The notes below the pieces were generated by a model. It was not told the origin of the DNA. It worked only from the letters and a program-made list of their open reading frames with translations, and did no database searches. A DNA stretch of 64,000 bases. Origin: Onthovicinus sp900555545 (GTDB lineage: Bacteria > Bacillota > Clostridia > Oscillospirales > Acutalibacteraceae). The position numbers and the translations under genes were made by a program. Shown in pieces: positions 1 through 7,655 of the stretch. Location: assembly GCA_949296915.1 (NCBI GenBank), contig CASFPX010000008.1:1-64000 (forward strand), written 5' to 3'. How positions within the stretch are numbered: the stretch's first letter is position 1; each line of letters begins with the position of its first letter.

Positions 1-283
1 CGTACTCGATCCCCCGGCGGTATTTCTTCGCGTTCTTGCCCTTGGAGTAGACCGCCAGCCGGATCAGCACCGCGCCGGCGGCGCCCACGCACAGGTCCAG
101 CAGATGGAAGCTGGGCGCCAGGCTGGCAAAGGCCGCCGAAAAGCCCTGCCCGATGTGGAGCAGCTTCTCCGAGGCGGCCGCCCCAGGGGAAAGCCGCACC
201 CCCTGGCAGAGCTTGTCAAAGAGATACACGAAGATGAGATACGGGAGGTTGAGCAGCACCAGCTTTTTCACCTTGTCGGTCAT
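1..283 (-). CDS. VirD4/TraG-type conjugal coupling protein, N-terminal part (cut by window edge)
   Basis: The minus-strand frame from ATG 283 stays open to the window edge (94 codons). It starts MTDKVKKLVLLNLPYLIFVY and has two membrane segments separated by a loop (about residues 8-24 and 65-80), followed by a basic stretch ending KKYRRGIEY. This is the typical N-terminus of the TraG/VirD4 coupling ATPases of Firmicutes conjugative elements; the ATPase domain lies outside the window. The start overlaps the stop of the pcfB-like gene by 4 nt (ATGA), so the two are translationally coupled. In the family the protein links the relaxosome to the type IV secretion channel at the membrane. Whether the rest of the gene is intact cannot be seen. 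Confidence 0.8.
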   Translation of the reverse strand, partial: MTDKVKKLVLLNLPYLIFVYLFDKLCQGVRLSPGAAASEKLLHIGQGFSAAFASLAPSFHLLDLCVGAAGAVLIRLAVYSKGKNAKKYRRGIEY

Positions 284-718
284 CGCGCCACCTCCCGGTC
301 CTTGGTCTTGACCTTCTCCCGTTCCCGGTGTTTGGCCTTGGTCTGTTCCTGGGCCTGGGCCAGCCGCTCCCGGATGGTGGGGCGCTTCTCCCGGTTCAGG
401 GTCATGGCGGTGAACTCTTTGAAGGCCGGCTGAAGCTGGTCCTTGTCCTTCGCCTTGAAGAACACATAGTAGTGCGGTGGGTCGGTGGTGGGGTCCTTCT
501 TCAGGGCATAGTCGATGTCATACTTCTTCGCCACCGCCGAAAACGCCTTGATGTTCTGCTCCGTGATCTCGATGTTGGTCAGGGAGGCCCCATGCTGTTT
601 GAGCTGGTGTCTGCATCTCCTCCAGCACCTTTTTCACGGCCTTTTGGAGCAGGTCCGCCGTCATCTTGCCGGCCTCCACCGAGAGGGATACCGTCCTCTG
701 CGTGATTTCTTCCTGCAC
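280..718 (-). pseudogene. PcfB-like (DUF3801) conjugation protein, frameshifted
   Basis: GTG 718 has a GGAGGTGA ribosome site and starts MQEEITQRTVSLSVEAGK, the usual PcfB opening. The frame holds until KKVLEEMQ near position 610, then turns to nonsense. From about position 600 the adjacent frame continues with QLKQHGASLTNIEITEQNIK, then AFSAVAKKYDIDYALKK, then PPHYYVFFKAKD, the conserved C-terminal half. The span of 439 nt is not a multiple of three and is shorter than usual for the family; the linker between the halves is partly missing, so a small deletion with a frame change is the simplest explanation. PcfB proteins are encoded beside the VirD4 coupling protein and take part in conjugal transfer. 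A sequencing error alone would not explain the missing linker. Confidence 0.75.
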
Positions 719-723
719 TCACA

Positions 724-1623
724 TCACCTCCGTTCTCCACTGCCGTACATATCGTGGCTCACCAGGGAAGTGTAGTAGCTGTCGATGGTGGCCGGAGCGT
801 TATACAGGGCAGCCAGCAGATATTTCTTGATGTTACGGACATAGGTGGTGTTCTCCCGCATACGGTCCAGCACATACTCGATATGGGAACTGTTCAGCTT
901 CAGGAACCGGGATTTGACCACCTCCGCCGGATAGTCGTCCCCGGCAATGCGGATCATCTCCCGATGGGAGCAAACCGTGTCCACCATGAGCTCCACAAGT
1001 TCATCCAGCCGGTCACGGTCCAGGCGCTCATTCTGTATGAGGATGTCATACTCGATGTTCTCCAAAATCAATTCCCGATAGCTCTCTCGCTCCCGCATCC
1101 AATCCCGTCCGGCCCTATCCGAGCCCCTGGGGGTTTGGGGGCTTGATAGGATAGGATTTGATCCTTCCGTACTTGATAAATCTTTTTTTGATTTATCTTT
1201 ACTTGATTCTTTAGTATTTAATTGTGCGGGGTTTTCCTGTTCAGGTTCTCCCAAGACAGGGGAAGCCTGTTCAGGATTATCCAAGACTGGATTTTCCCGT
1301 TCAGGTTTTCCCGGTTTAGGTTCCGGCGGTCTGGGCTGCTCCAGGATCGTGTACTCGATGGCGCCGAGCTGACCGTTTGCGTTGCGGACCCGCTGGCGGA
1401 TCACATAGCCGTGTTCCTCCAGCTCCCGCACTCCGGCGCAGATGCTGTCAACGCCATCTTTGCAGATCCGAGCCAGCCCCTTGGTGGTATAGTCCCATTC
1501 CTCCGGCAGGGAGAGCATGAGGGAGAGAAGGCCCTTCGCTTTCAGCGAAAGCGACTTGTCCCGCAGGTGATGGTTGGACATCACCGTGTAGTCGCGGGTT
1601 TTCTCAATGCGGAATACCGCCAT
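724..1623 (-). CDS. DUF6017 / replication-initiator-A-like helix-turn-helix protein
   Basis: 299 aa from ATG 1623, which is preceded by AAGGAGGT; longer upstream extensions lack such a site. Residues 1-110 form a winged-helix domain (MAVFRIEKTRDYTVMSNHHL, then SLKAKGLLSLMLSLPEEWDY) like replication initiator A N-termini. A low-complexity Pro/Glu/Asn linker with a repeated NP-EQ-P pattern follows (about 115-195). The C-terminal DUF6017-type domain starts near RESYRELILENIEYDIL. In conjugative elements this gene lies just before pcfB and virD4, as here, with 5 nt between this stop and the pcfB start. It probably helps replication or control of the excised element. The DNA target is unknown. Confidence 0.8.
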   Translation of the reverse strand: MAVFRIEKTRDYTVMSNHHLRDKSLSLKAKGLLSLMLSLPEEWDYTTKGLARICKDGVDSICAGVRELEEHGYVIRQRVRNANGQLGAIEYTILEQPRPPEPKPGKPERENPVLDNPEQASPVLGEPEQENPAQLNTKESSKDKSKKDLSSTEGSNPILSSPQTPRGSDRAGRDWMRERESYRELILENIEYDILIQNERLDRDRLDELVELMVDTVCSHREMIRIAGDDYPAEVVKSRFLKLNSSHIEYVLDRMRENTTYVRNIKKYLLAALYNAPATIDSYYTSLVSHDMYGSGERR

Positions 1624-1811
1624 GTTGGATACCTCCTTCCGTTGGTTTTGAAAAGTGTTCGTTTCGGTGGTTTTGCGCCCCTGTATCACCGTCCGGCCTC
1701 CCATGAGGGAAAGAATATGGGCGGCTTCGTTTGCGCCGCCCACAGGCGAAAAAACAGGGGGTTTCCCACCCGTTTTCATACAGTTTTGGGTGCCCCCAGC
1801 AGGGCATAAAA

Positions 1812-1844
1812 AAACGCCACAGGTTTGTGTTACCTATGGCGTTT
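1812..1844. terminator. Hairpin, probable terminator
   Basis: AAACGCCA-c-AGGT pairs with ACCT-a-TGGCGTTT around a 7-nt loop, with A-runs on the left and T on the right. It is oriented to work in either direction. Confidence 0.55.
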
Positions 1845-1853
1845 GGGACAGGA

Positions 1854-1886
1854 AAAGGGTGCTGACATTTCATATCAGCACCCTTT
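1854..1886. terminator. Perfect 12-bp hairpin near element boundary
   Basis: AAAGGGTGCTGA (1854-1865) pairs perfectly with TCAGCACCCTTT (1875-1886) around a 9-nt loop. The stem can be extended outward with a one-base bulge by CAGGA and TCCTG. It could stop transcription leaving the GH43 fragment or be a structural end of the element. Confidence 0.5.
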
Positions 1887-1934
1887 GTCCTGCCAGTATT
1901 AAATTTTTGACTTCACATCGTGTTCCTTGCCTCT

Positions 1935-1970
1935 GAAAACATTGATTTTACTGGACTTGCTCATGTTTTC
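1935..1970. repeat. 8-bp inverted repeat at the putative element junction
   Basis: GAAAACAT (1935-1942) and ATGTTTTC (1963-1970) form a perfect inverted repeat around 20 bases. It ends 4 bases from the stop of the truncated GH43 gene. Such a dyad could be a recombinase recognition site, but this is inference from position only. Confidence 0.4.
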
Positions 1971-1973
1971 TTA

Positions 1974-2648
1974 TTAGGAGGCGGGGAAACGAACAGCGTC
2001 TGTTCGGACGGTTAACATATCATCACAAAGGGTCAGCATATTTGCACCCCATACGCCTGGGTTTGCACAGATCTCTTTTCTCGTTTTACCATAAATCCCC
2101 GTAAATGAATTCGCTGAAATCCATTTTGCTATTTTTGGCAAGTACATGCCAAAGGGCAGTGCAGTTCCGTAGTAAAGCCGAATAATTCCATTATCGTTCA
2201 TTACAGCGGGGTCGAAGCACACGAATTTATTAAATGTCGTGCCGTCCTCGTATTTTACCACACCAAGATATTCATATTGGCCATCAGGGGTATCACATAC
2301 AGCAACGCTAATAGGTCCGTGATAGCCACCCTTACCCTGATAGCCTGAAAGACAATAATATAAATAATATTTTCCATCGTTCCCCTGGACAACATCAGGT
2401 GCGTACATGTACGGCCTTTCCTTGCTGTACAATGCATCCTGTGATGCTTTAAAGTTTATTCCCCTGCTTGTCCAATTGCTTAAATCATCAAGCGGTGCGG
2501 AATAGAACTCGTAATCAAGGGTGCAGTAAGTTTCACCGCCAGCCTCCTCATGGCTGCCAAATAGATAAATCCTATCGCCAAAAACATGGGGCTCCCCATC
2601 AGGAATATATTGGTCAAGCGGTAAAAAAGGATTAAATGCCTGTTTCAT
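1974..2648 (-). pseudogene. GH43-family glycosidase, 3'-truncated
   Basis: 224 aa from ATG 2648 (GGAGG ribosome site). The N-terminus matches GH43 beta-xylosidase/arabinofuranosidase-like enzymes: YIPDGEPHVFGDRIYLFGSH contains the catalytic-base Asp, and YMYAPDVVQGNDGKYYLYY contains the second conserved Asp. The protein stops after MLTVRTDAVRFPAS, where family members continue for at least another 80 residues to the general-acid Glu and usually a C-terminal beta-sandwich domain. The acid is therefore missing and the product should be inactive. The cut lies next to the conjugative-element edge, so insertion or imprecise excision probably removed the 3' part. It is co-directional with the GH16 gene 129 nt upstream. 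There is no signal peptide, so the intact enzyme was probably cytosolic. Confidence 0.75.
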
Positions 2649-2776
2649 AATTATTCCTCCAATAAAAACTAAACGCATCGTTTGGATCCAGGTGCATTCC
2701 ATATTGCCGAGGTTGTACAGGCTTTGAAACGCACGTACTTATTGCCCCATGCAAACGATGCACGCTGTGTCGTGGG

Positions 2777-3673
2777 TCAGGCCTGTTTCGCCTGATAGAC
2801 TTTCACGTAATCGATCACAAAGTCCACCGGCATTGTTCCCTCAGAATTGTTGCGGATATCGCCGGACCAGGTGAACTGATTATTGGGATTGGCGGGATTT
2901 GCGCTGTCGGTCTCTCCGGCAATCTCCACGGACAGCCACAGGAATTCCGGGGACTGTGAGACGCCCCACTTGGTGCGCCAGGTCTCCTGCCCGTTGATAT
3001 AAAAGATATATTCATCCTCCGTCCACATCAGGCCATAGGTGTTGAACTCGCTGTACATATCGTTTTGCACCTGGTATTGTTTGGATACGCGGGACTGATG
3101 CTCGTCGCCATACCCATCGATGTGTACGGTGTGCATGGTAGTGTTGCGGTAGGTCTCCGCGGGCATCTGCGGATCGTTGTAGTAGGGGGACTCCATGATG
3201 TCGATCTCCGCACCGTTTTTACCGCCCTCGGTCACGTCGCTCATTGTCTGGGACTGCATCCAGAATGCGCTCCACAGGCCCTCAGCTGCCGGGGCCTTGC
3301 ACCGGACTTCAAAGTAACCGTAGGTGTATTCTTTCAGATTGCGGGAGGAGCAGGTGCCCGTGTACCAGCCCGGGCCGTAGGCGCCGTCCTCCTTGTACTC
3401 GGTACGGATAATCAGGTTTCCGTCCTGTGTGAAGCACTGGGCGGGATCCCAGTATCCGCCGCGGCGCTCCGGGGTCTCCGGCGTGGTATTCCAGACGGTC
3501 GGATCCAGCTCCCCGTCAAACTGCTCGTCCAGGACGAGTTCCATCCCCTCCAGATTTGGAGATTTATCGGGGTTTGGCTGTTTGACCGAATCGGAGTTAC
3601 AGGCGGTCAGTCCGGCGGCCAGCAGTACGCCGGACAGGGTTAGTGATACACTTTTTAACACGGGATTTTTCAT
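2777..3673 (-). CDS. GH16-family glycoside hydrolase, lipoprotein
   Basis: 298 aa. Residues 1-25 form a lipoprotein signal (MKNPVLKS, hydrophobic stretch, lipobox LTAC with Cys25), followed by a short Ser/Pro linker. A GH16 jelly-roll domain fills residues 43-298, with the catalytic motif EIDIMES (nucleophile Glu156, acid/base Glu161) and the typical DYVKVYQ ending. The family cleaves beta-1,3/1,4-glucans, agar-type galactans or related polymers; substrate cannot be fixed from sequence, though laminarinase/lichenase-like activity is the commonest. The protein should be anchored to the outer face of the membrane. A paralogue without signal peptide lies at 20.2 kb next to a sugar transporter. 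It has its own promoter (3704-3732) and may once have been co-transcribed with the GH43 gene. Confidence 0.88.
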   Translation of the reverse strand: MKNPVLKSVSLTLSGVLLAAGLTACNSDSVKQPNPDKSPNLEGMELVLDEQFDGELDPTVWNTTPETPERRGGYWDPAQCFTQDGNLIIRTEYKEDGAYGPGWYTGTCSSRNLKEYTYGYFEVRCKAPAAEGLWSAFWMQSQTMSDVTEGGKNGAEIDIMESPYYNDPQMPAETYRNTTMHTVHIDGYGDEHQSRVSKQYQVQNDMYSEFNTYGLMWTEDEYIFYINGQETWRTKWGVSQSPEFLWLSVEIAGETDSANPANPNNQFTWSGDIRNNSEGTMPVDFVIDYVKVYQAKQA

Positions 3674-3703
3674 TGCTTTTCCTACCTTTCTGATTACAGG
3701 TTT

Positions 3704-3732
3704 ATGATAAAAAAGATCCTGTTATTTGTCAA
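3704..3732 (-). promoter_or_regulatory. Sigma-A promoter of the GH16 lipoprotein gene
   Basis: On the minus strand TTGACA (3732-3727), a 17-nt spacer and TATCAT (3709-3704) precede the GH16 start by about 30 nt. The -35 box overlaps the stop codon of the acetyltransferase gene. Confidence 0.65.
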
Positions 3733-4199
3733 ATCAATTTGTGGGACACTGATGACCAGCACTTTTTCAGATACACCATGTCCCGCAGCTGCACGCCGTC
3801 CTCATAGATAGGGTGGTCATAGTGATCGGTGAAAAAATTGGGGACGGTATGTGAGCGGGTAAAGCCGCAGTGCTCGTAAAAACCGGCGGTGGAGGGGACG
3901 TCGCCCGTCCCTACCAGTAGGGTATTTCCCGGCAGGCCGTAACGGGCAAAGAGAAAGTTCAGCAGCGCCCGGCCGTACCCCTTGCCCTGATCGTGTGGGT
4001 TTACGGCGATGTTTTTCAGTTCGAAGACCCGAGGGGATTCCCGCGTTACCACGCACACGCCTTTCAGATCCGGGTCGTACAGGGCAAACAGGTCCCCGCG
4101 GGGCAGATAGCGGCGCACCATGCTCTCCTGCTCGTCGCCCAGGAGGAGCAGATCCATATAGTGTTCTTTTTCCAGGTCGGAAATTTTGCGAATTTCCAC
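3729..4199 (-). CDS. GNAT-family N-acetyltransferase
   Basis: 156 aa from GTG 4199, chosen because GGGAGG lies 7 nt upstream; a TTG at 4214 would sit on that ribosome site. The acetyl-CoA-binding motif is FELKNIAVNPHDQGKGYGRALLNFL (Q/RxxGxG/A as QGKGYG), followed by TGDVPSTAGFYEHCGFTR, the usual beta5 to C-terminal part. The family transfers acetyl groups to amines of small molecules or proteins; the acceptor is not predictable. It lies between the GH16 gene and the kinase-like gene on the same strand, 33 nt downstream of the latter, so the two may be co-transcribed. Confidence 0.8.
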   Translation of the reverse strand: MEIRKISDLEKEHYMDLLLLGDEQESMVRRYLPRGDLFALYDPDLKGVCVVTRESPRVFELKNIAVNPHDQGKGYGRALLNFLFARYGLPGNTLLVGTGDVPSTAGFYEHCGFTRSHTVPNFFTDHYDHPIYEDGVQLRDMVYLKKCWSSVSHKLI

Positions 4200-4232
4200 C
4201 GCGACGCCTCCCAAGTGTTGAATTTTTTTCGG

Positions 4233-5069
4233 TTACAGGGCCGCCGTCCATTCCGTAATAAACCGCCGGAGGGAGTGCTGACGGGTATTTCTGTCGTCAG
4301 CGATCGCCCGGAATGCTACATCGAAGAGCGATTTGCTCAATGTCCACGTTTGGATCGTACGTCCATATCCACTAAACAGCGCGAATGCGAGAGCGCCGGC
4401 TGTGTAGACATTAGTTGTTTCATCTAGCGGTGCGCCCAGCTCAAATTCCTCCGGTGACATGAATTTGGAGCTGCCGTACATGCGTCCCATATCGTTGGTA
4501 CAGGGAATTCTGCGGAACAGATCGATGTCGCAGACGGTTGTCTTCCCGGTTTCAAAATCATACAGGATACTGCCATCATAAAAATCAATGGCAACCCAGC
4601 CGCGCTCATTGACAGATGCAAGGAAATCCAGCACATCGCGGAAGATGTTCAGCCGGACTTCTGCCGGAAGCGCCATAAATCTTTTATGGGCCGATGCATC
4701 CGCTCGTCCCATGCAGTCGCCGTCCGCCCATTTGAAAATCATGGCAAATCCGCCGGGGATTTCCAGTGGTTCCACAAGCTCTACGAGGGTGGGATGCCGT
4801 AAAGCGCGGTAAATGTGAAGCGTGGATTTTAGCCGTTCAACGGCCGCTTCCGGCGTGCCGTTGTAGTGTACCGTCGGCGCGCCCGCATATTTGATAAAAA
4901 ATTTTTCCCCATTCCGATCTGTTCCAAAGCAAAGATTTCCGGAATCCTGTTGATCGAACACTCGGAACACGTGGCCATATCCGGATAAAAAGCTAAAATC
5001 ATAGGGGGACTTGAGCCGCACCGGCAGTCCGTCGACGGACTGGGTATAGGGGATCTGATATACTGACAT
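4233..5069 (-). CDS. Protein-kinase-fold protein with altered catalytic loop
   Basis: 278 aa from ATG 5069; a GTG 12 nt upstream is possible, and neither has a strong ribosome site. The order of motifs is that of a protein kinase: Gly-rich LSGYGHVFRVF (28-38), beta3 Lys in KFFIKYAG (Lys60), catalytic-loop VAIDFYDGSILYDF (Asp162), metal-binding VCDIDLF (Asp181) and an APE-like MSPEEF. Compared with HRDLKPENIL the loop reads AIDFYDGSIL: the catalytic Asp is kept, but the Lys is Tyr and the metal-binding Asn is Ser. DFG is DID. It may be an atypical or weak kinase, or a small-molecule kinase or pseudokinase. There is no membrane or sensor domain, so it is cytosolic. Its substrate is unknown. Confidence 0.65.
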   Translation of the reverse strand: MSVYQIPYTQSVDGLPVRLKSPYDFSFLSGYGHVFRVFDQQDSGNLCFGTDRNGEKFFIKYAGAPTVHYNGTPEAAVERLKSTLHIYRALRHPTLVELVEPLEIPGGFAMIFKWADGDCMGRADASAHKRFMALPAEVRLNIFRDVLDFLASVNERGWVAIDFYDGSILYDFETGKTTVCDIDLFRRIPCTNDMGRMYGSSKFMSPEEFELGAPLDETTNVYTAGALAFALFSGYGRTIQTWTLSKSLFDVAFRAIADDRNTRQHSLRRFITEWTAAL

Positions 5070-5201
5070 GATTGCGTACACCCGCTTTGATAAATATCAA
5101 TTCATTTAATGTATTGAAAAGCCGCTTGCGGTGGAAGAGGGTACTATCCGCTCTGTGGTGGAGTAGTGGCTGCACAGGGAGGGTGAGTTTGTACAAATTC
5201 C

Positions 5202-5409
5202 GAGCCTCCCTTGTGTAAAGGGAGGTGGCTCGACGAAGTCGAGACGGAGGGATTGTTGTAGGCCACTGGACTGCGCAAAGCCGATGATATCTACCGTCAA
5301 CCCCTCAGTCACGCATCCGCGTGACAGCTCCTGCTCCGCAGGCGGGAACCCTTTTGTCCACTCCGTGGACATTTCCCCTGAAAGGGGAATCACCTTACAC
5401 AGGGGAGCC
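5202..5409. repeat. Dispersed MITE-like repeat, copy 1
   Basis: About 208 bp bounded by imperfect inverted ends: GAGCCTCCCTTGTGTAAAGG on the left and the reverse complement GGCTCCCCTGTGTAA on the right. Inside are the shared block GGAGGTGGC..GAGACGGAGGGATTGTTGT and small hairpins (CTCGACGAAGTCGAG, GTCACGCATCCGCGTGAC, GTCCACTCCGTGGAC). It has no coding capacity. A related element lies at 40.77-40.91 kb and half-copies at 31.83 and 40.73 kb. Similar sequences are widespread in Clostridia genomes. It fills the gap between the kinase-like and HAD genes. Confidence 0.75.
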
Positions 5410-5436
5410 ATGAAGCTCAAGCCGCGCGCCGGGAAT

Positions 5437-6168
5437 TCAAAAATCCTTCAGTTTTTCCAGCAGAGTGGTCAGTTCGTCCCATTTGTGAATATGCAGGTGC
5501 TCGCACTGCGGGACCTGCTCATCGGCATGATCCTTGCCCGTGATATGATCAACCCAGACGGGATAAATCCCCACCTGGGCGGCGCCCTCGATATCGTCCT
5601 GCGGGTTGTCGCCGCAATACCAGACCTCATCGGCACGCAGTCCGGCCTTCCGGAGGGCAATGTCAAACAAAAGGCGGTTGGGCTTGCGGACCAGATAGTC
5701 GCTCGAGGTCATCACAAACTCGAACTGGTGGTGGGGCAGCAGCCGGTTAAACCGCTGTGTCAGAGCCGAGCCCGACCACAGCAGATTGCTGATCACAGCG
5801 CTCCGGATACCATTTTTGTTGATGTAGTCAAGCATCGCGCCGGCGCCCGGCACAGCCGCCCCCGGACAGGCTGCATCCCAGAATGTCGTTTCCATCTCGA
5901 CGGGGGAGAGCGAAAAGGTAATCCCGAGGGATTCATACAGCACACGGTTGCCGACCTGACCGCCAATATCATAACCGATTTTGCGCACGCTTTCAATATA
6001 CCGGCCAAAGATCTGTTCCGCGCCCTTTTGGACATCTGCGATCGTGCAGTTGTTCGGGTTGCCGGCGGCGTATTTCAGCAGCGCGGCATTCCCTCTGGCC
6101 GAATCCCAGTCCGGCTCACACAGCAGGGTGTTGCCGTAGTCGAAAAGGATCATTTTTGGGTATTTCAT
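5437..6168 (-). CDS. HAD-superfamily hydrolase
   Basis: 243 aa. HAD motif I is ILFDYGNTL (nucleophile Asp near residue 9; the second Asp of DxD is Gly), motif II Ser/Thr is in VISNLLW, motif III Lys is in RKPNRLLFDIAL and motif IV is WYCGDNPQDDIEGAAQVG. The alpha-helical cap between motifs I and II resembles the haloacid-dehalogenase/phosphoglycolate-phosphatase-like group. It probably dephosphorylates a small phosphorylated metabolite in the cytosol; substrate unknown. It lies 65 nt downstream of gatB on the same strand with a hairpin between, so it may be read partly through from the gat operon. Confidence 0.8.
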   Translation of the reverse strand: MKYPKMILFDYGNTLLCEPDWDSARGNAALLKYAAGNPNNCTIADVQKGAEQIFGRYIESVRKIGYDIGGQVGNRVLYESLGITFSLSPVEMETTFWDAACPGAAVPGAGAMLDYINKNGIRSAVISNLLWSGSALTQRFNRLLPHHQFEFVMTSSDYLVRKPNRLLFDIALRKAGLRADEVWYCGDNPQDDIEGAAQVGIYPVWVDHITGKDHADEQVPQCEHLHIHKWDELTTLLEKLKDF

Positions 6169-6191
6169 GGAAACATCCCCCCATGCAAAAC

Positions 6192-6226
6192 GCCCCGTCC
6201 ATCCGGTTCGGAAGGGCGGGGCAGTG
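6192..6226 (-). terminator. Hairpin after gatB
   Basis: On the minus strand GCCCCGCCCTTCC pairs with GGATGGACGGGGC around GAACC and is followed by GTTTTG. This is a probable partial terminator between gatB and the HAD gene. Confidence 0.55.
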
Positions 6227-6233
6227 TTGGATT

Positions 6234-7655
6234 TTAATTGTCGAGCAGCTCCCGGAGCATTTTGGTGACCTCCTGTGCCGGTGCCTGGCCGCGCAGCTCA
6301 CGCATACACTGGCCGATCAGGTATTGGAGGGCTTGCGTCTTGCCGCCCTTGTATTCGTTCACGGATTTTTCGTTGGCGGCGATCACCTTTTCGACCACCG
6401 GCTTGATCGCCCCGGTGTCGGTGACGATTTCCAGTTTATTCTCTTTAATATACTGCTCCGGGTCGATGTGGTCGCTGAACACCTTTTCAAAGACCTTGCG
6501 CGCCGTCTGACGGCTGATCTTTTTCCCGTTGAGGAGCTGGATGAGCGTCGCGAGTGCGGCGGGATCAAAGTCCATCTCCTCCGGCTGCTTCCCGGCGTCC
6601 TTGAGCAGGCGCATCACGTCGCCCATAATGAAGTTGGACGTCGTCTTGGCATCGCCGCACAATTCGGACACGGTTTCAAACAGCTCCACCAGCGCCACGG
6701 AACCGGTGAGGATACCTGTATCGTACTCCGGCAGGCCGAGATCTTCCATATAGCGGCGCTTTTTGTCCTCCGGCAGCTCCGGCATCTGGGCGCGGATCGC
6801 CTCGATCTGCTCATCGGTGATGACGATGGGCGGCAGGTCGGGCTCCGGGAAGTATTTGTAGTCCTGCGCGTCCTCCTTGGAGCGCATGCCGGAGCTCTCG
6901 CCCTTGGCATCGTCCCAGCGGCGCGTCTCCTGAATGACTTTGCCGCCGTCCTCCAGGATCTCCGCCTGGCGCTCAAACTCGCTGTTGATGGCGCGGGCGA
7001 TGGCGCGCAGGGAGTTCATGTTCTTCATCTCCGTGCGCACGCCGAGGGTATCGCTGCCCTTTTCGCGCACGCTCAGGTTGATATCCGCGCGCAGGCTGCC
7101 CTCCTGCATCTTGCAGTCGGACACGCCGGTAAACTGGAGAATAGCGCGCAGCTTTTCGATGTAGTCCACCACTTCCTCCGCACTGCGGAAATCCGGCTCG
7201 CTCACAATCTCCAGCAGCGGCACGCCGCAGCGGTTGTAGTCGGCGAGCGTCCCGTCCGGCGTCGCATCGTGGAGCAGCTTGCCCGCGTCCTCCTCCATGT
7301 GGATCTCCTTGATGCGGATCTTTTTGCCGCCCGTGAGTTCCACATAGCCCTCGGTGCAGATCGGCAGATAGAGCTGGGAGATCTGGTACGCCTTGGGCAG
7401 GTCGGGGTAGAAGTAGTTTTTGCGGTCAAATTTATTCAGCCGGGTAATGTTGCAGTGGGTTGCCAATCCGGTGCGGATCGCGTACTCCACCACCTTTTTG
7501 TTCAGCACGGGCAGTGTGCCGGGCATGCCGGAGCACACCTCGCACACGTGGGTGTTGGGCTCGCCGCCGAACTGCGTCGGGCAGGAGCAGAAGATTTTTG
7601 TCTTGGTGGCCAGCTCGGTGTGGACCTCCAGGCCGATTACCATTTCGTAAGCCAT
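6234..7655 (-). CDS. gatB: Aspartyl/glutamyl-tRNA(Asn/Gln) amidotransferase subunit B
   Basis: 473 aa, normal length. It begins MAYEMVIGLEVHTELATKTK and has the Cys motif FCSCPTQFGGEPNTHVCEVC, the cradle region around KNYFYPDLPKAYQISQ, and a C-terminal helical/YqeY-like tail (QALQYLIGQCMREL). GatB activates the side-chain carboxyl of mischarged Asp-tRNA(Asn) or Glu-tRNA(Gln) and binds the tRNA, receiving ammonia from GatA. Its ATG overlaps the TAA of gatA (TAATG), so translation is coupled. It is the last gene of aspS-gatC-gatA-gatB. Confidence 0.97.
   Translation of the reverse strand: MAYEMVIGLEVHTELATKTKIFCSCPTQFGGEPNTHVCEVCSGMPGTLPVLNKKVVEYAIRTGLATHCNITRLNKFDRKNYFYPDLPKAYQISQLYLPICTEGYVELTGGKKIRIKEIHMEEDAGKLLHDATPDGTLADYNRCGVPLLEIVSEPDFRSAEEVVDYIEKLRAILQFTGVSDCKMQEGSLRADINLSVREKGSDTLGVRTEMKNMNSLRAIARAINSEFERQAEILEDGGKVIQETRRWDDAKGESSGMRSKEDAQDYKYFPEPDLPPIVITDEQIEAIRAQMPELPEDKKRRYMEDLGLPEYDTGILTGSVALVELFETVSELCGDAKTTSNFIMGDVMRLLKDAGKQPEEMDFDPAALATLIQLLNGKKISRQTARKVFEKVFSDHIDPEQYIKENKLEIVTDTGAIKPVVEKVIAANEKSVNEYKGGKTQALQYLIGQCMRELRGQAPAQEVTKMLRELLDN

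Larger units (their letters stand above)
1624..1973. other. Non-coding stretch between conjugative-element gene and truncated GH43
   Basis: No convincing gene lies in these 350 bases. They hold the ribosome site of the DUF6017 gene, two strong hairpins (1812-1844 and 1854-1886) and an 8-bp inverted repeat (1935-1942 / 1963-1970) lying directly against the broken 3' end of the GH43 gene. The boundary between the mobile element and the resident chromosome most probably falls in this stretch. No integrase gene is in view. Confidence 0.6.
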
